Positions 24,829 through 32,964 of a stretch of 64,000 nt of DNA are shown here, piece by piece (within the stretch, counting starts at the first letter, position 1; each line of letters begins with the position of its first letter). The notes below the pieces were generated by a model, which did no database searches, was not told the DNA's origin, and saw nothing but the letters and a program-made list of their open reading frames with translations. The stretch spans positions 124,001 through 188,000 of the forward strand of contig NZ_JBHUDG010000051.1 of the NCBI RefSeq assembly GCF_042678145.1. Direction: 5' to 3'. The position numbers and the translations under genes are program-made. The stretch is from Pseudopedobacter beijingensis. GTDB lineage: Bacteria; Bacteroidota; Bacteroidia; Sphingobacteriales; Sphingobacteriaceae.

Positions 24829-25065
24829 ATGAACACTAAAGCATCAAAATTAACGGTTAAAAACAGGATTAAGGAGGTTCTTAATTCTAAAGGCTTCAAA
24901 ACTGTTACGCCTACAGAAGCCGTATTAAACAGCATAGGCATTACACTACATCGCTTCAATAAAATAGCTGATAATAAGGTCGATGTTACGGCCGGTGAAT
25001 TGATTGGTTTTTCCAATTGGTTAAACATTCCTATAGATGGTTTGATAGATCCAAAAGACAAATAA
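24829..25065 (+). CDS. Small HTH protein, Cro-like position
   Basis: The 78-residue protein has an XRE-like core from about residue 10: VKNRIKEVLNSKGF, TPTEAVLNSIGITLHRFNKI, then LIGFSNWLNIPIDGLID. It is the first rightward gene facing the repressor. A Cro-like or early activator role is inferred from position. The GC content and strand match the early genes that follow. Confidence 0.7.
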   Translation: MNTKASKLTVKNRIKEVLNSKGFKTVTPTEAVLNSIGITLHRFNKIADNKVDVTAGELIGFSNWLNIPIDGLIDPKDK

Positions 25066-25104
25066 CTCAAAATTTTTTAATCATAAATCACACCCCCCGG
25101 AATT

Positions 25105-25359
25105 ATGGAAACAAAAAAAACAATTGCCGCTCTGGAACATGATCTGGACGGCAAAATCATGACAGGCGATTTCCTGATAAATAACTACAGGAACATTCCC
25201 GAAAGCGATACCGATAAAAAAGTCCGGTATCAAAAACTACTGGTAAAACACTTTACCGCTATTTCTAAACTGTGCGATCAGTTAGAAGAAAGCTTGGAGT
25301 TTGCATTATTTATTACCAAACCGCAAAACACACAAAGTCATGAAAAAACCAGAATATAA
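25105..25359 (+). CDS. Hypothetical early protein (84 aa)
   Basis: A mostly helical, charged protein (METKKTIAALEHDLDGKIMT). No family is recognised. An ACCCCCCGG tract lies 4-12 bp upstream of the ATG. The next gene overlaps its last 20 bases. Confidence 0.6.
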   Translation: METKKTIAALEHDLDGKIMTGDFLINNYRNIPESDTDKKVRYQKLLVKHFTAISKLCDQLEESLEFALFITKPQNTQSHEKTRI

Positions 25360-25534
25360 ACTACTTGCAGATAAGTACAACGAACTAACAGACAAATGCG
25401 ATACGCTTGCCTGTCAGATAAAAACCTGCAACGATCCGGAAGCGGTAAAACTGTTAAGGTTAGATTACCGGGCTTTCCATCACGAAAAAACGGTGATATA
25501 CGAAAAATTGATAGCGGCAACCACTAAAAACTGA
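25340..25534 (+). CDS. Hypothetical early protein (64 aa)
   Basis: Started at MKKPEYKLLADKYNELTDKC, giving 64 helical residues with two cysteines. A longer upstream start in the same frame would run well into the previous gene and is less likely. Its product resembles the preceding one in composition (charged, helical), suggesting a small DNA-metabolism accessory. No domain is recognised. Confidence 0.6.
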   Translation: MKKPEYKLLADKYNELTDKCDTLACQIKTCNDPEAVKLLRLDYRAFHHEKTVIYEKLIAATTKN

Positions 25535-25553
25535 CAACTAAAAAATAAAAACT

Positions 25554-25961
25554 ATGTCCACCCCCCGGATTACATTTAACCATAATTGGAATGGTAAACT
25601 GTTCTGTACCTGTTTTACCTCCCTGCGCCTGCGCAATGATAAGAAGTACCAAAACGGCACTACTTTTCAAATCATCTTAAACAAGCCCGGAAAAAATCCA
25701 TTTAATGCAGGCGAAGCTATTCTATGCGATGTCAGGCATTTGTACATACACCAAATTAACGATTTCATGGCTATGATAGACACCGGCTATAACCGGGAAG
25801 AAACCGTTAAAATGCTACAAACCATGTACAAAAACATAGTTACTGATTGGAATACACAGCAGCTTTCTCTTTTACTATTTAGGCGCATACAGGTTGATAA
25901 AAGTATTGCAAATGCACCTAAGACGATTACTTACAAGGCATCAACTTCTAAACAAGCTTAG
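25554..25961 (+). CDS. Conserved hypothetical early protein (135 aa)
   Basis: The protein starts MSTPRITFNHNWNGKLFCTC and contains FQIILNKPGKNPFNAGEAIL and LCDVRHLYIHQINDFMAMID. It looks like a compact beta-then-helical single-domain protein of the kind common in Bacteroidota mobile elements, but I cannot name a family. An ACCCCCCGG tract is part of codons 3-5. Confidence 0.6.
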   Translation: MSTPRITFNHNWNGKLFCTCFTSLRLRNDKKYQNGTTFQIILNKPGKNPFNAGEAILCDVRHLYIHQINDFMAMIDTGYNREETVKMLQTMYKNIVTDWNTQQLSLLLFRRIQVDKSIANAPKTITYKASTSKQA

Positions 25962-25963
25962 TC

Positions 25964-26161
25964 ATGGAAATTAGATATATAATTAAAAATATTGATACCG
26001 GAAAATATATAAGTTGGGTAAATGGTAAGGGCACTATTACCTACTGTGTTAAACCAAGTACCGCTAATTATTTCATCGCTGCTAAATTCGCAGGCCGTTG
26101 GATGCAGGAAAAAAATCTTAGTCCGAACCAATTTGAGATTGTACCCTTTCAAGTCTTCTAA
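25964..26161 (+). CDS. Hypothetical small protein (65 aa)
   Basis: A 65-residue protein (MEIRYIIKNIDTGKYISWVN) with alternating hydrophobic residues, probably a small beta-rich fold. It ends at the base before the primase start, implying translational coupling. No family is recognised. Confidence 0.6.
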   Translation: MEIRYIIKNIDTGKYISWVNGKGTITYCVKPSTANYFIAAKFAGRWMQEKNLSPNQFEIVPFQVF

Positions 26162-27136
26162 ATGCAATCCTCCCAACTCAAATACATCAAAGAAAAAGCA
26201 GATATACTTCAGGTAGTAAAATCGCTTATTCCCTTAACGGCTAAAGGATATGCACAATGCCCGTTTCATACAGAAAAATCGGGTTCGCTGAAAGTAGACG
26301 GTAAAAAACAGATTTTCAAATGCTTTGGTTGTGGTGCCTCTGGCGATGTTATAGACTTTGTTATGAGGTACAAAAACATCACTTACAAAGAAGCTTTTAA
26401 CTGGATCGCAGATTTTTGCCGTATCGGAGATTTTAAAGATCAGGCCAAAGATTTTGTACCGGAGCCGGTAAAGGAATTGCCGGTGAGTTATATAAAATCA
26501 GAATTAATGATAGCCTGTAGAGAAAAGTCCAACATTAACAATTTCTCAACTTGGTTACGCAAACATTTTGGAGACCGTAAAGCAGCTATGGCGTTAGCTA
26601 CCTACAATGTAGGTACTTCCAAACATTGGCCGGGAGCTGTAGTTTTTTGGCAAGTAGATACTGAAAGCAATGTCCGTTCCGGCAAAATCATGCTTTACGA
26701 TCCAGAAACCGGCAAACGTGTAAAAGAACCTTACAATCACATTAATTGGGTACACAAAGTTTTAGACCTTGTGAATTTCAACCTTAAACAATGCTTCTTT
26801 GGCGAACATCTGCTAAACGGCAATAAAAAACGTGTCTGCATTGTAGAAAGCGAAAAAACCGCCATTGTAGCAAGTATTGTTTATCCTGATCAGGTTTGGT
26901 TGGCTTCGGGATCTCTGGTAAATCTTACTGCCGAACGTTGCGAAGTTTTAAAAGGCCGTGAAATAATTCTTTTCCCTGATGTCGGTGCATTTCCTGCCTG
27001 GGAAGAAAAAGCGGAATATCTTAACCAGGTTATGCCCGATACTCATTTTGCTGTTGACAAAACCCTTTCCGGTTATACTCAAAAAGGCTATGATCTCTGC
27101 GATTATATTATTGACGACCTAAACCATTTCAAATAA
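26162..27136 (+). CDS. CHC2 zinc-finger DNA primase
   Basis: The 324-residue protein opens with a CHC2 zinc finger (C33, H36, C54, C57 in CPFHTEK and CFGCGASGD) and ends with a Toprim-like core. VCIVESEKTAIVASI carries the conserved Glu, and IILFPDVGAFPAWEEKA occupies the place of the second acidic motif. It is half the length of host DnaG and lacks the helicase-binding domain. It would make RNA primers for element replication with the helicase encoded two genes later. The stop overlaps the next start. Confidence 0.88.
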   Translation: MQSSQLKYIKEKADILQVVKSLIPLTAKGYAQCPFHTEKSGSLKVDGKKQIFKCFGCGASGDVIDFVMRYKNITYKEAFNWIADFCRIGDFKDQAKDFVPEPVKELPVSYIKSELMIACREKSNINNFSTWLRKHFGDRKAAMALATYNVGTSKHWPGAVVFWQVDTESNVRSGKIMLYDPETGKRVKEPYNHINWVHKVLDLVNFNLKQCFFGEHLLNGNKKRVCIVESEKTAIVASIVYPDQVWLASGSLVNLTAERCEVLKGREIILFPDVGAFPAWEEKAEYLNQVMPDTHFAVDKTLSGYTQKGYDLCDYIIDDLNHFK

Positions 27137-27384
27137 TGCAAAAAGTATTAACAGACCCCCCGAAAAAATACAGCATTATGCAAAAACTTAAGCAAATGCC
27201 AGGTGTCTATCGTGACAATTATTATTTGCTTTGCGTACATGTAGACATTTCTGTCCGCACATTGGACAACTGGATGAAATACACCATAGAATGTAAATCA
27301 TCCATCCCCATAGACAAGGCCTACAAAATCGCTGAATTTTTTAACTGTACACCAGACGAATTAATAAACAGATACGATGGCTAA
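27136..27384 (+). CDS. Small HTH protein between primase and helicase
   Basis: The 82-residue protein has a short N-terminus with an ACCCCCCGA tract in its codons. A helix-turn-helix of XRE form follows: VDISVRTLDNWMKY, then IPIDKAYKIAEFFNCTPDEL. It overlaps the start of the helicase gene by 8 bp. It might guide the replication proteins to the origin, or regulate the operon. Confidence 0.65.
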   Translation: MQKVLTDPPKKYSIMQKLKQMPGVYRDNYYLLCVHVDISVRTLDNWMKYTIECKSSIPIDKAYKIAEFFNCTPDELINRYDG

Positions 27385-29731
27385 ACAAAATTATTTTACT
27401 ACCAGGTTAAGCCAGATCTTTACAGATCCCAAAGCTTATTCTTTCGAACACGATAGCAAAATAATTCCGGTTTTTAAGGAGATTAAAGACGGGGCTATCC
27501 AAATAAACTACCCATCCCTGTATGGCGGTGCCGAATGCTACAGCGAGGGTAATGCTATAAAAACATTTTTCCGTGTCCGGGTAAATCCAGATCAGGAAAA
27601 AGACTATAAATATTACCGGGACGAAAAAGCCGGAAACCGTATATTTTTCCCCTTACAGCTCATTAAAAAGTTTCAAGAAAAAGAAGAAATAGAAACGCTT
27701 TATTTGGTAGATGGCGAATTTAAAGCCATTGCCGGAACCAATGCCGGTTTTGATATGATTTCGGTGTACAGCAAAGATGTTTTTAATGATTCGGAAGCTA
27801 CTTTACACCCGGATATAGTACGCCTGGTACATACCTGTAATATCAAAAGTATTGTTTTACTCTTAGGGGCTGATACTATGGTTTTGGACTGGAACCCCGA
27901 AACCGAAACCGAAAAGGATTTAAGCTTACGTTTTTTCGCCTTTGCCCGTTCTGTAAAAAACTACAAAGCACAGGCCATACAACACATAAAGTCGGTTTAC
28001 TTTATGCATTTGCAACCCGAGTTTTTAAGCGAAACCATTAAAGGATTAGACGATCTGCTTTTTTACCGTAAAGGCGAAGGCGATTATATATGCAACGATT
28101 TGAACCGTTTACACGTGGCTAAAAATTATTTTAGTGGGATAAACTTAACTGCCGAAACTCCAAGCAAAATAAATAGTTTCTTTTACTTAAATAAGTATCA
28201 AAACAAACCCGGGGCATTCCAAAGCAAGTTTGCGCATATCATTAAAGATTATCCATTCTATTTTCAGGGTGTACAATACGTAGTAGATGCCCAGGACGGT
28301 TTAAAGATCCTGAAACATAAGGATAACGATTTGTTTGTGCGTGTAGGCTGCAAGTATTACAAAAACATAGAAGTACCAAACGCTCATAAAAAGGGTGTTT
28401 TCGATAAGAAAATGACCGAATGGAGTACCGTAGAACTCAAACGGGATTATGTAGACAAAGGTTTTAAAAATTTCTTTGACGAAATACCCAAATACGATGA
28501 TTTTTGTAATATCCCAGACAATACAGAAGAGTACCAACCAACCATTGGCAACTGTCTTAATCTTTATTTTGAGCTTGACCATGAAATTATATCTGGCGAA
28601 TGGACATCTATAGAAATGTACCTGAAGCATGTTTTCGGAGATAAAGAACTTGCAAGCGGCCACACCAATTACGATCTGGCTTTAGATTACTTCACCCTGC
28701 TCTACACTACGCCTACGCAGGCTTTACCTATTATGTGTTTAGTTAACCGGGAAAAGAACACCGGAAAAAGTACGATGCTTTGGCTGATGAAAGAGATTTT
28801 TAGAGAGAACTGTACTTTTATTGGTAACGAAGAACTAAAAGATCACTTAAATGATGACTGGGCAGCTCGTTTGGTTATAGGCGTAGACGAGGGTTTTATT
28901 GATAAGAAAACGGTAATAGAACGCCTGAAATCTATGTCTACCAGTAAGTTTATTAAACTGCGTGGCATGTACAAAGGCCGCAGCGAAATTGGCTTCTTTG
29001 GTAAATTCGTCATCACTTCCAATGATGAAGACAATTTTATCTCCATTGATAAAGACGAAACTCGTTTCTGGGTAAACAAAGTACCGGTTATTAAAAAAGA
29101 CGATCCTTTGTTGGTAGAGAAAATGGCTAAAGAGATCCCTGCATTTCTACACTTTCTGCGTAACCGGGAGATATTGCACCCACGTGTATCACGCCATTGG
29201 TTCGAACATTCCTTACTACATAATGATGCTTTAACCAAACTGAAAGAAAGCTCCCGGGGATGGTTTGAGAAAGAACTCATTGCCATTATGGAAGATCTGT
29301 TTTTTACGTACGAATACCACACCCTTTATTTTACCATTAGCGAATTGAGCCACATGGTAAACGGTGGAGAAAGTGCCGTGAAGTTTAGAAAAGCGGATAT
29401 TAAAAAGCAACTGGAGGATAAATTTGGCTTAGAAAGTAAAAACGGGCGTTTTCAGCAACCTAATAAACCAGGTGATGTTTACCAGTTAAAAACATCGGAA
29501 AAGAAAGGCCGTTGTTTCGAGTTTCGGGTAGAAGACTTTTTAAGCCCCGAAAAACTGGAAAACGAGTTTACCTATTTCAGCATCGAACAAATAAATGAGT
29601 TCAGGGAATATGGCTCACCAAAGGTTTACGAACCTTTAAAAGAAGAAAGTGATAATCCATTCCCTTCACAAGGGGCTTTGGATTTACAGCCTGATTATAG
29701 GCATTTAGGTAATGATGATATACCATTTTAA
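27377..29731 (+). CDS. DUF5906-type superfamily 3 helicase
   Basis: The 784-residue protein has an N-terminal part resembling a degraded Toprim/primase domain (TLYLVDGEFKAIAGTNAG at about 115-132). The C-terminal AAA+ SF3 helicase has Walker A NREKNTGKST near 457-466, Walker B LVIGVDEGF near 499-507, and motif C FGKFVITSNDEDNF near 548-561. A winged-helix tail with HMVNGGESAV lies near 655. These proteins unwind DNA at phage or plasmid origins. No DNA polymerase is encoded, so host Pol III is presumably recruited. Confidence 0.85.
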   Translation: MAKQNYFTTRLSQIFTDPKAYSFEHDSKIIPVFKEIKDGAIQINYPSLYGGAECYSEGNAIKTFFRVRVNPDQEKDYKYYRDEKAGNRIFFPLQLIKKFQEKEEIETLYLVDGEFKAIAGTNAGFDMISVYSKDVFNDSEATLHPDIVRLVHTCNIKSIVLLLGADTMVLDWNPETETEKDLSLRFFAFARSVKNYKAQAIQHIKSVYFMHLQPEFLSETIKGLDDLLFYRKGEGDYICNDLNRLHVAKNYFSGINLTAETPSKINSFFYLNKYQNKPGAFQSKFAHIIKDYPFYFQGVQYVVDAQDGLKILKHKDNDLFVRVGCKYYKNIEVPNAHKKGVFDKKMTEWSTVELKRDYVDKGFKNFFDEIPKYDDFCNIPDNTEEYQPTIGNCLNLYFELDHEIISGEWTSIEMYLKHVFGDKELASGHTNYDLALDYFTLLYTTPTQALPIMCLVNREKNTGKSTMLWLMKEIFRENCTFIGNEELKDHLNDDWAARLVIGVDEGFIDKKTVIERLKSMSTSKFIKLRGMYKGRSEIGFFGKFVITSNDEDNFISIDKDETRFWVNKVPVIKKDDPLLVEKMAKEIPAFLHFLRNREILHPRVSRHWFEHSLLHNDALTKLKESSRGWFEKELIAIMEDLFFTYEYHTLYFTISELSHMVNGGESAVKFRKADIKKQLEDKFGLESKNGRFQQPNKPGDVYQLKTSEKKGRCFEFRVEDFLSPEKLENEFTYFSIEQINEFREYGSPKVYEPLKEESDNPFPSQGALDLQPDYRHLGNDDIPF

Positions 29732-29733
29732 TT

Positions 29734-30651
29734 ATGAAAGGAATACAACTTGACTTTTTTAGAGAACCTCATATTTTAAAAATACCATGTGTTACCCATG
29801 GTTTGGAGGACATGATTAAAGAAAGTGGCGAAATTGTACAAAAGGCTATTATAGATTATAATCCATATTCGTGTGTTTTAATGTTATCGGGTGGAGATGA
29901 TTCAATCACAGCTTTACATGTAGCTATTATGTTAGGTGTAAGAATTGATTTTATTATTCATGGTGTAACCGGAACTGGCTTGCCCGCAGTAAGAAAATAT
30001 GTACATAAAGTTGCGGAATTGTTGAAGATTAAAATTATCGAAGCGGATGCAGGCACAACATTTGAAGATTATGTGAAAAGGAAGGGATTTTTTGGTAAGG
30101 GAAAAGATGCACACACATTTAGTTATCACTTATTGAAAGTAAATCCCTTTAATCGTGTCATTTCAAAATATATTAGAAAAGGTATTTCAGGAAGAAAAAT
30201 TTTACTGCTAAATGGAGTTAGAGTCGAAGAAAGTGAAAATAGAGCGGATAATTTTGGAGACAATCCGTATAGGATATACGGTTCAGATATTTGGGTAAAT
30301 ATTATTCACTGGTGGACAAAAAGACAATGTTTACAGCTTCTAGAAAGCAATAATTTTGAAAGAAATCCTGTATCTGTATCATTAGGTCGTTCTGGCGAAT
30401 GTAACTGCGGGACAATGCAGAGCGATACTGATAGACAAGCAGCATCCGATTTTGATCCTATTTGGGGTAAATGGTTGTTGGATATTAGAAGATATTGTAT
30501 TAAAACATTTGGATGGGATATTAATCAGAATCCCAAAAAGGAAACTTTGTTGAGAATAAAGGCAGAAGCTTCAAAACTGAATGAATTTATGCCAATGTGT
30601 GTGGGTTGTAAATCAAGACAACTTTCACTTGATCTAAAAAAGCCGATTTAA
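29734..30651 (+). CDS. PAPS reductase/PP-loop family protein
   Basis: The 305-residue protein contains the PP-loop ATP motif LMLSGGDDSITALHVA at about 49-64 (SGGDDS). Two cysteine motifs follow near the end, GECNCGTMQ and CVGCKSRQ, which may bind an iron-sulfur cluster. Relatives include assimilatory PAPS reductases, DndC of DNA phosphorothioation and many phage proteins of unknown role. The presence of GRSGEC is typical of the phage-type members. It is more AT-rich than its neighbours and followed by a terminator, which suggests it was acquired as cargo. Confidence 0.8.
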   Translation: MKGIQLDFFREPHILKIPCVTHGLEDMIKESGEIVQKAIIDYNPYSCVLMLSGGDDSITALHVAIMLGVRIDFIIHGVTGTGLPAVRKYVHKVAELLKIKIIEADAGTTFEDYVKRKGFFGKGKDAHTFSYHLLKVNPFNRVISKYIRKGISGRKILLLNGVRVEESENRADNFGDNPYRIYGSDIWVNIIHWWTKRQCLQLLESNNFERNPVSVSLGRSGECNCGTMQSDTDRQAASDFDPIWGKWLLDIRRYCIKTFGWDINQNPKKETLLRIKAEASKLNEFMPMCVGCKSRQLSLDLKKPI

Positions 30652-30664
30652 ACCGGTTTTTTTT
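30636..30664. terminator. Bidirectional terminator between convergent genes
   Basis: AAAAAAGCCG (30636-30645) pairs with CGG plus a T run (30654-30664) around an 8-nt loop. It ends the PAPS reductase-like gene and the convergent DUF2158 gene. Confidence 0.7.
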
Positions 30665-30872
30665 AATCTTCGTCATCAAGTTCTAATGTATCTTGATGGA
30701 ATGAACCATTTATACGTTCTTTGTCTTTGAACCACGAAGTTAAAACCTGTATTTCACTTTCTCTGATAGATCCCTCTAAAGATTCAATATAACTTTCATA
30801 ACCATCTACTGTCATTGATGGTCCTCCAGATTTTAAAGTCACAACATCTCCGATTTTAAATTTTTGTGCCAT
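30663..30872 (-). CDS. YodC-like DUF2158 protein
   Basis: The 69-residue protein starts MAQKFKIGDVVTLKSGGPSM, followed by TVDGYES and, later, QVLTSWFKDKERINGSFHQD. This is the DUF2158/YodC pattern, including the conserved GD(V)V(x)LKSGGP. Its function is unknown in the family. It is transcribed against the surrounding early and late genes, which marks it as a cargo or moron gene. Confidence 0.85.
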   Translation of the reverse strand: MAQKFKIGDVVTLKSGGPSMTVDGYESYIESLEGSIRESEIQVLTSWFKDKERINGSFHQDTLELDDED

Positions 30873-30951
30873 ACATTTATAATTTAGTTTCTCGAATATA
30901 AGATTATTCTCCCTTTATCCCTAACGGCTCGCCTACCAGGCAACGCAAAAC

Positions 30952-30980
30952 AAATAAAGCCCGAAACAAGGGCTTTATTT
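30952..30980. terminator. Palindromic terminator
   Basis: AAATAAAGCCC and GGGCTTTATTT form an 11-bp stem with a 7-nt loop (GAAACAA). It can work in both directions. Confidence 0.75.
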
Positions 30981-31036
30981 GGTTATAGCGGTGAATGATA
31001 AAATGAATGGAGCGTAGCGCAATGAATGCCTTTTCT

Positions 31037-31153
31037 AGCCCGTTTTGGTGGTAACTCTTTGCCTATTTGCTGTTTTTTCTACGGCAAACAACACCGCCAA
31101 TTACAACACTAATTTACCACAAAAACGGCTCTTACAGCCCAAACAGCAAAATA
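31037..31153. repeat. Interleaved inverted repeats in the control region
   Basis: Arm A is AGCCCGTTTTGGTGGTAA (31037-31054), nearly complementary to TTACCACAAAAACGGCT (31114-31130). Inside it TTTGCC (31058) pairs with GGCAAA (31083). A second dyad, TATTTGCTGTTT (31064-31075) and AAACAGCAAAATA (31141-31153), straddles arm A, so the two stems are alternatives or form a pseudoknot. Confidence 0.65.
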
Positions 31154-31275
31154 TTTTCAATTTTAAAACGCCTTTTGCCCTTGCCGGAGAGGGCGGCTTT
31201 TTAATTTTTTTAAGCCTTTAGGAATAAGGCGAAAAACCCAAAACCTAACTTAAAAGCAATAAACTTAATATATTT

Positions 31276-31407
31276 TGTGACTTTGTGACTTTCTTTATTT
31301 TTTTAATATTTAAGAAATATAAAAAGATATAAAAGAGAGAGTTACGCATTTTATATGCTGTCACAAAAGTTGTCACAAAATATTTTTTGTTGTGACGGGG
31401 TGTGACA
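31276..31407. repeat. Cluster of six TGTGAC/GTCACA motifs
   Basis: TGTGAC occurs at 31276, 31284, 31391 and 31401, and TGTCACA at 31359 and 31371. Three more lie at 43666-43757 near the integrase gene. Spacing of 8-12 bp within pairs suggests binding of a dimeric protein. Confidence 0.6.
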
Positions 31408-31433
31408 CTTCCACAATCCCCCTCCTATTCTTT

Positions 31434-31472
31434 CGGTAAAAAATTACGGTAAAAAGTTACGGTAAAAGCTAA
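31434..31472. repeat. Three 13-bp iterons
   Basis: CGGTAAAAAATTA, CGGTAAAAAGTTA and CGGTAAAAGCTAA are head-to-tail with exact 13-bp period, starting at 31434, 31447 and 31460. They end 52 bp before the first late gene. Confidence 0.7.
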
Positions 31473-31524
31473 AGCTTATCTGTTTTCAATTAATCTACTT
31501 TGTATGTGATATATATGTTTTCAC

Positions 31525-31803
31525 ATGAGTACAGAGATTGAAGAAAATCCGGTTCCCGAAGAAAACGAACCGAAAACAGCACTTAAACCCCGAAACCAAC
31601 ATTTAAAATCTGCCGATCCTAAAAAACATCAGTTTACCGGTCGGGCTACAGAGAGCGAAGCCGAGACAATAAACCGGACCATTGCTGCTAGAAAAAAACA
31701 GTTGGGATTAATCGAAAACGGTGGTTATGATATAGTTCGCTTAGCTCTGGATATGATTAAGCATATCAATAATGATATTTTTTCAAGCTTTAAAGTAAAG
31801 TAG
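31525..31803 (+). CDS. Hypothetical protein (92 aa), first late gene
   Basis: The protein has a proline- and glutamate-rich N-terminal third (MSTEIEENPVPEENEP). A helical C-terminus follows, with TGRATESEAETINRTIAARK and YDIVRLALDMI, reminiscent of small ribbon or helix DNA-binding proteins. No family is certain. It follows the iterons directly, so it may be an activator of the late operon or a DNA-associated protein. Confidence 0.6.
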   Translation: MSTEIEENPVPEENEPKTALKPRNQHLKSADPKKHQFTGRATESEAETINRTIAARKKQLGLIENGGYDIVRLALDMIKHINNDIFSSFKVK

Positions 31804-32007
31804 ATGGCAAAGAAGATTGTCTATAAAACCAAGAAACCAGGTAAAAGGCGCTCATTATGTAGTGGGTACAAGGTATTTCCAGACGGAAAAAAGTGCCCAG
31901 GTTGTGCCGATTGCGTAGGTCAAAATAGAATAAAAGATCCTTTTGCTTTACTTGAAAAAAGAATGTTCGTTTTAACTAAGAAACCAAATAAAAAAGCCCG
32001 GCGGTAA
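31804..32007 (+). CDS. Small basic Cys-rich protein (67 aa)
   Basis: A lysine- and arginine-rich protein with a compact cysteine cluster (KKCPGCADCV plus C19 in RRSLCSG), possibly a zinc site. It starts immediately after the previous stop. No family is recognised. A DNA-binding or packaging role is possible from the charge. Confidence 0.6.
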   Translation: MAKKIVYKTKKPGKRRSLCSGYKVFPDGKKCPGCADCVGQNRIKDPFALLEKRMFVLTKKPNKKARR

Positions 32008-32023
32008 CCAGGCTTAGTATAAA

Positions 32024-32392
32024 ATGAATAACACACCCCCCGGTGAATTAATTCAAAATATGGAACAAAATAGCAATAATAATACCGAAAACGGTAAAGA
32101 AATTGAATTTCCTACTATAGAAAAACCTATTGAAGGTGTCGAAATAGAAATGATAAAATTGCCAAAAGAGCAATTAAACCAATTAATTGAAAAGCTGCGA
32201 ACTTATGAAAGTGATCTCGTAACTATGGTTTCGGTATTACTACAGTTTTCAGGTCTGTTTTCTGGTAAAACCAATTTGCTTTCTATAGCGGCTCAAATCC
32301 CCAAACTCATCAACGATCCCAAAATCATAGACCAGTTCAAAACCTTGGCTCCAATCCTAGAAAAATATGGCAAAGAAAACGAAAACAGTTAA
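32024..32392 (+). CDS. Hypothetical helical protein (122 aa)
   Basis: After a polar Asn/Glu-rich N-terminus (an ACCCCCCGG tract in codons 4-7) come two amphipathic stretches, LPKEQLNQLIEKLRTYESDL and LLSIAAQIPKLINDPKIIDQ. A hydrophobic patch (VTMVSVLLQFSGLFSG) sits between them. It could be a membrane-associated structural protein. Its end overlaps the next gene by 26 bp. Confidence 0.6.
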   Translation: MNNTPPGELIQNMEQNSNNNTENGKEIEFPTIEKPIEGVEIEMIKLPKEQLNQLIEKLRTYESDLVTMVSVLLQFSGLFSGKTNLLSIAAQIPKLINDPKIIDQFKTLAPILEKYGKENENS

Positions 32393-32963
32393 TCAGGATG
32401 CTACTGTGGTAGACTTAACCGATGTTCTAAGTCGGGAAGTTAAGGTAGATGTTCCACCCGTTGTAATTACCCATGACGAACCCGTACAAGAAGCCATATT
32501 TGAAGAGATTGAAACGGAAACCATTATTGATGATGATGAAAACAATTCACAACATCAATACCAGGATGCAGATCCAGGCTATCAGGAACCGGGAGAAATA
32601 TTTATGTCTCCTACGGATATTGCTGAAAACATAGTTAACCTGTTAGATGGTTTGCAAAGTAGTGCCATACCCTACCTGCGCAAAAAAAACCTATTTACCG
32701 AAAAGGAACTGGAGCTTTTGCAAAAGATAGATCATAGTGCCGTATATGATGCCAATTCACGGGAATTTTATGTCCTGCAAAAATGGAAACGCCATTTAGA
32801 CGTAATAAAAGAAGTTCCGTTTAGCGATGGCGAATCCCGGAGGCTAAAACAAGCTACTGCAAGATATGCTGCTACAACAAATATGCAGGTTACACCATTT
32901 CAGGGACTAATTATGGCCTATAGCGAGGTGGTTATCAATCGTGTCAAACTATTTACTGAATAA
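32367..32963 (+). CDS. Hypothetical protein (198 aa)
   Basis: The first 85 residues are acidic and probably disordered (DDDENNSQHQYQDADPGYQE). The rest is helical, with DIAENIVNLLDGLQSSAIPY and an LRKKNLFTEKELELLQKI stretch. No known domain is visible. The position just ahead of the packaging ATPase suggests a virion or assembly protein. Confidence 0.6.
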   Translation: MAKKTKTVNQDATVVDLTDVLSREVKVDVPPVVITHDEPVQEAIFEEIETETIIDDDENNSQHQYQDADPGYQEPGEIFMSPTDIAENIVNLLDGLQSSAIPYLRKKNLFTEKELELLQKIDHSAVYDANSREFYVLQKWKRHLDVIKEVPFSDGESRRLKQATARYAATTNMQVTPFQGLIMAYSEVVINRVKLFTE

Positions 32964-32964
32964 T

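Larger units (their letters stand above)
30873..31524. other. 650-bp structured non-coding control region of the provirus
   Basis: No open frame of note is present between the YodC-like gene and the first late gene. The region has a terminator-type hairpin, long interleaved inverted repeats, six TGTGAC/GTCACA motifs and three 13-bp iterons, described separately. A second hairpin at about 31171-31205 (GCC...GAGGGCGGC then T-rich) may end a leader transcript. It is a candidate replication origin or late-promoter region. Confidence 0.65.

Noticed and set aside
32008..32023. Terminator in the gap after the Cys-rich miniprotein
   Set aside because: AAGCC and GGCTT can pair, but there is no T run and the stem overlaps the coding end.
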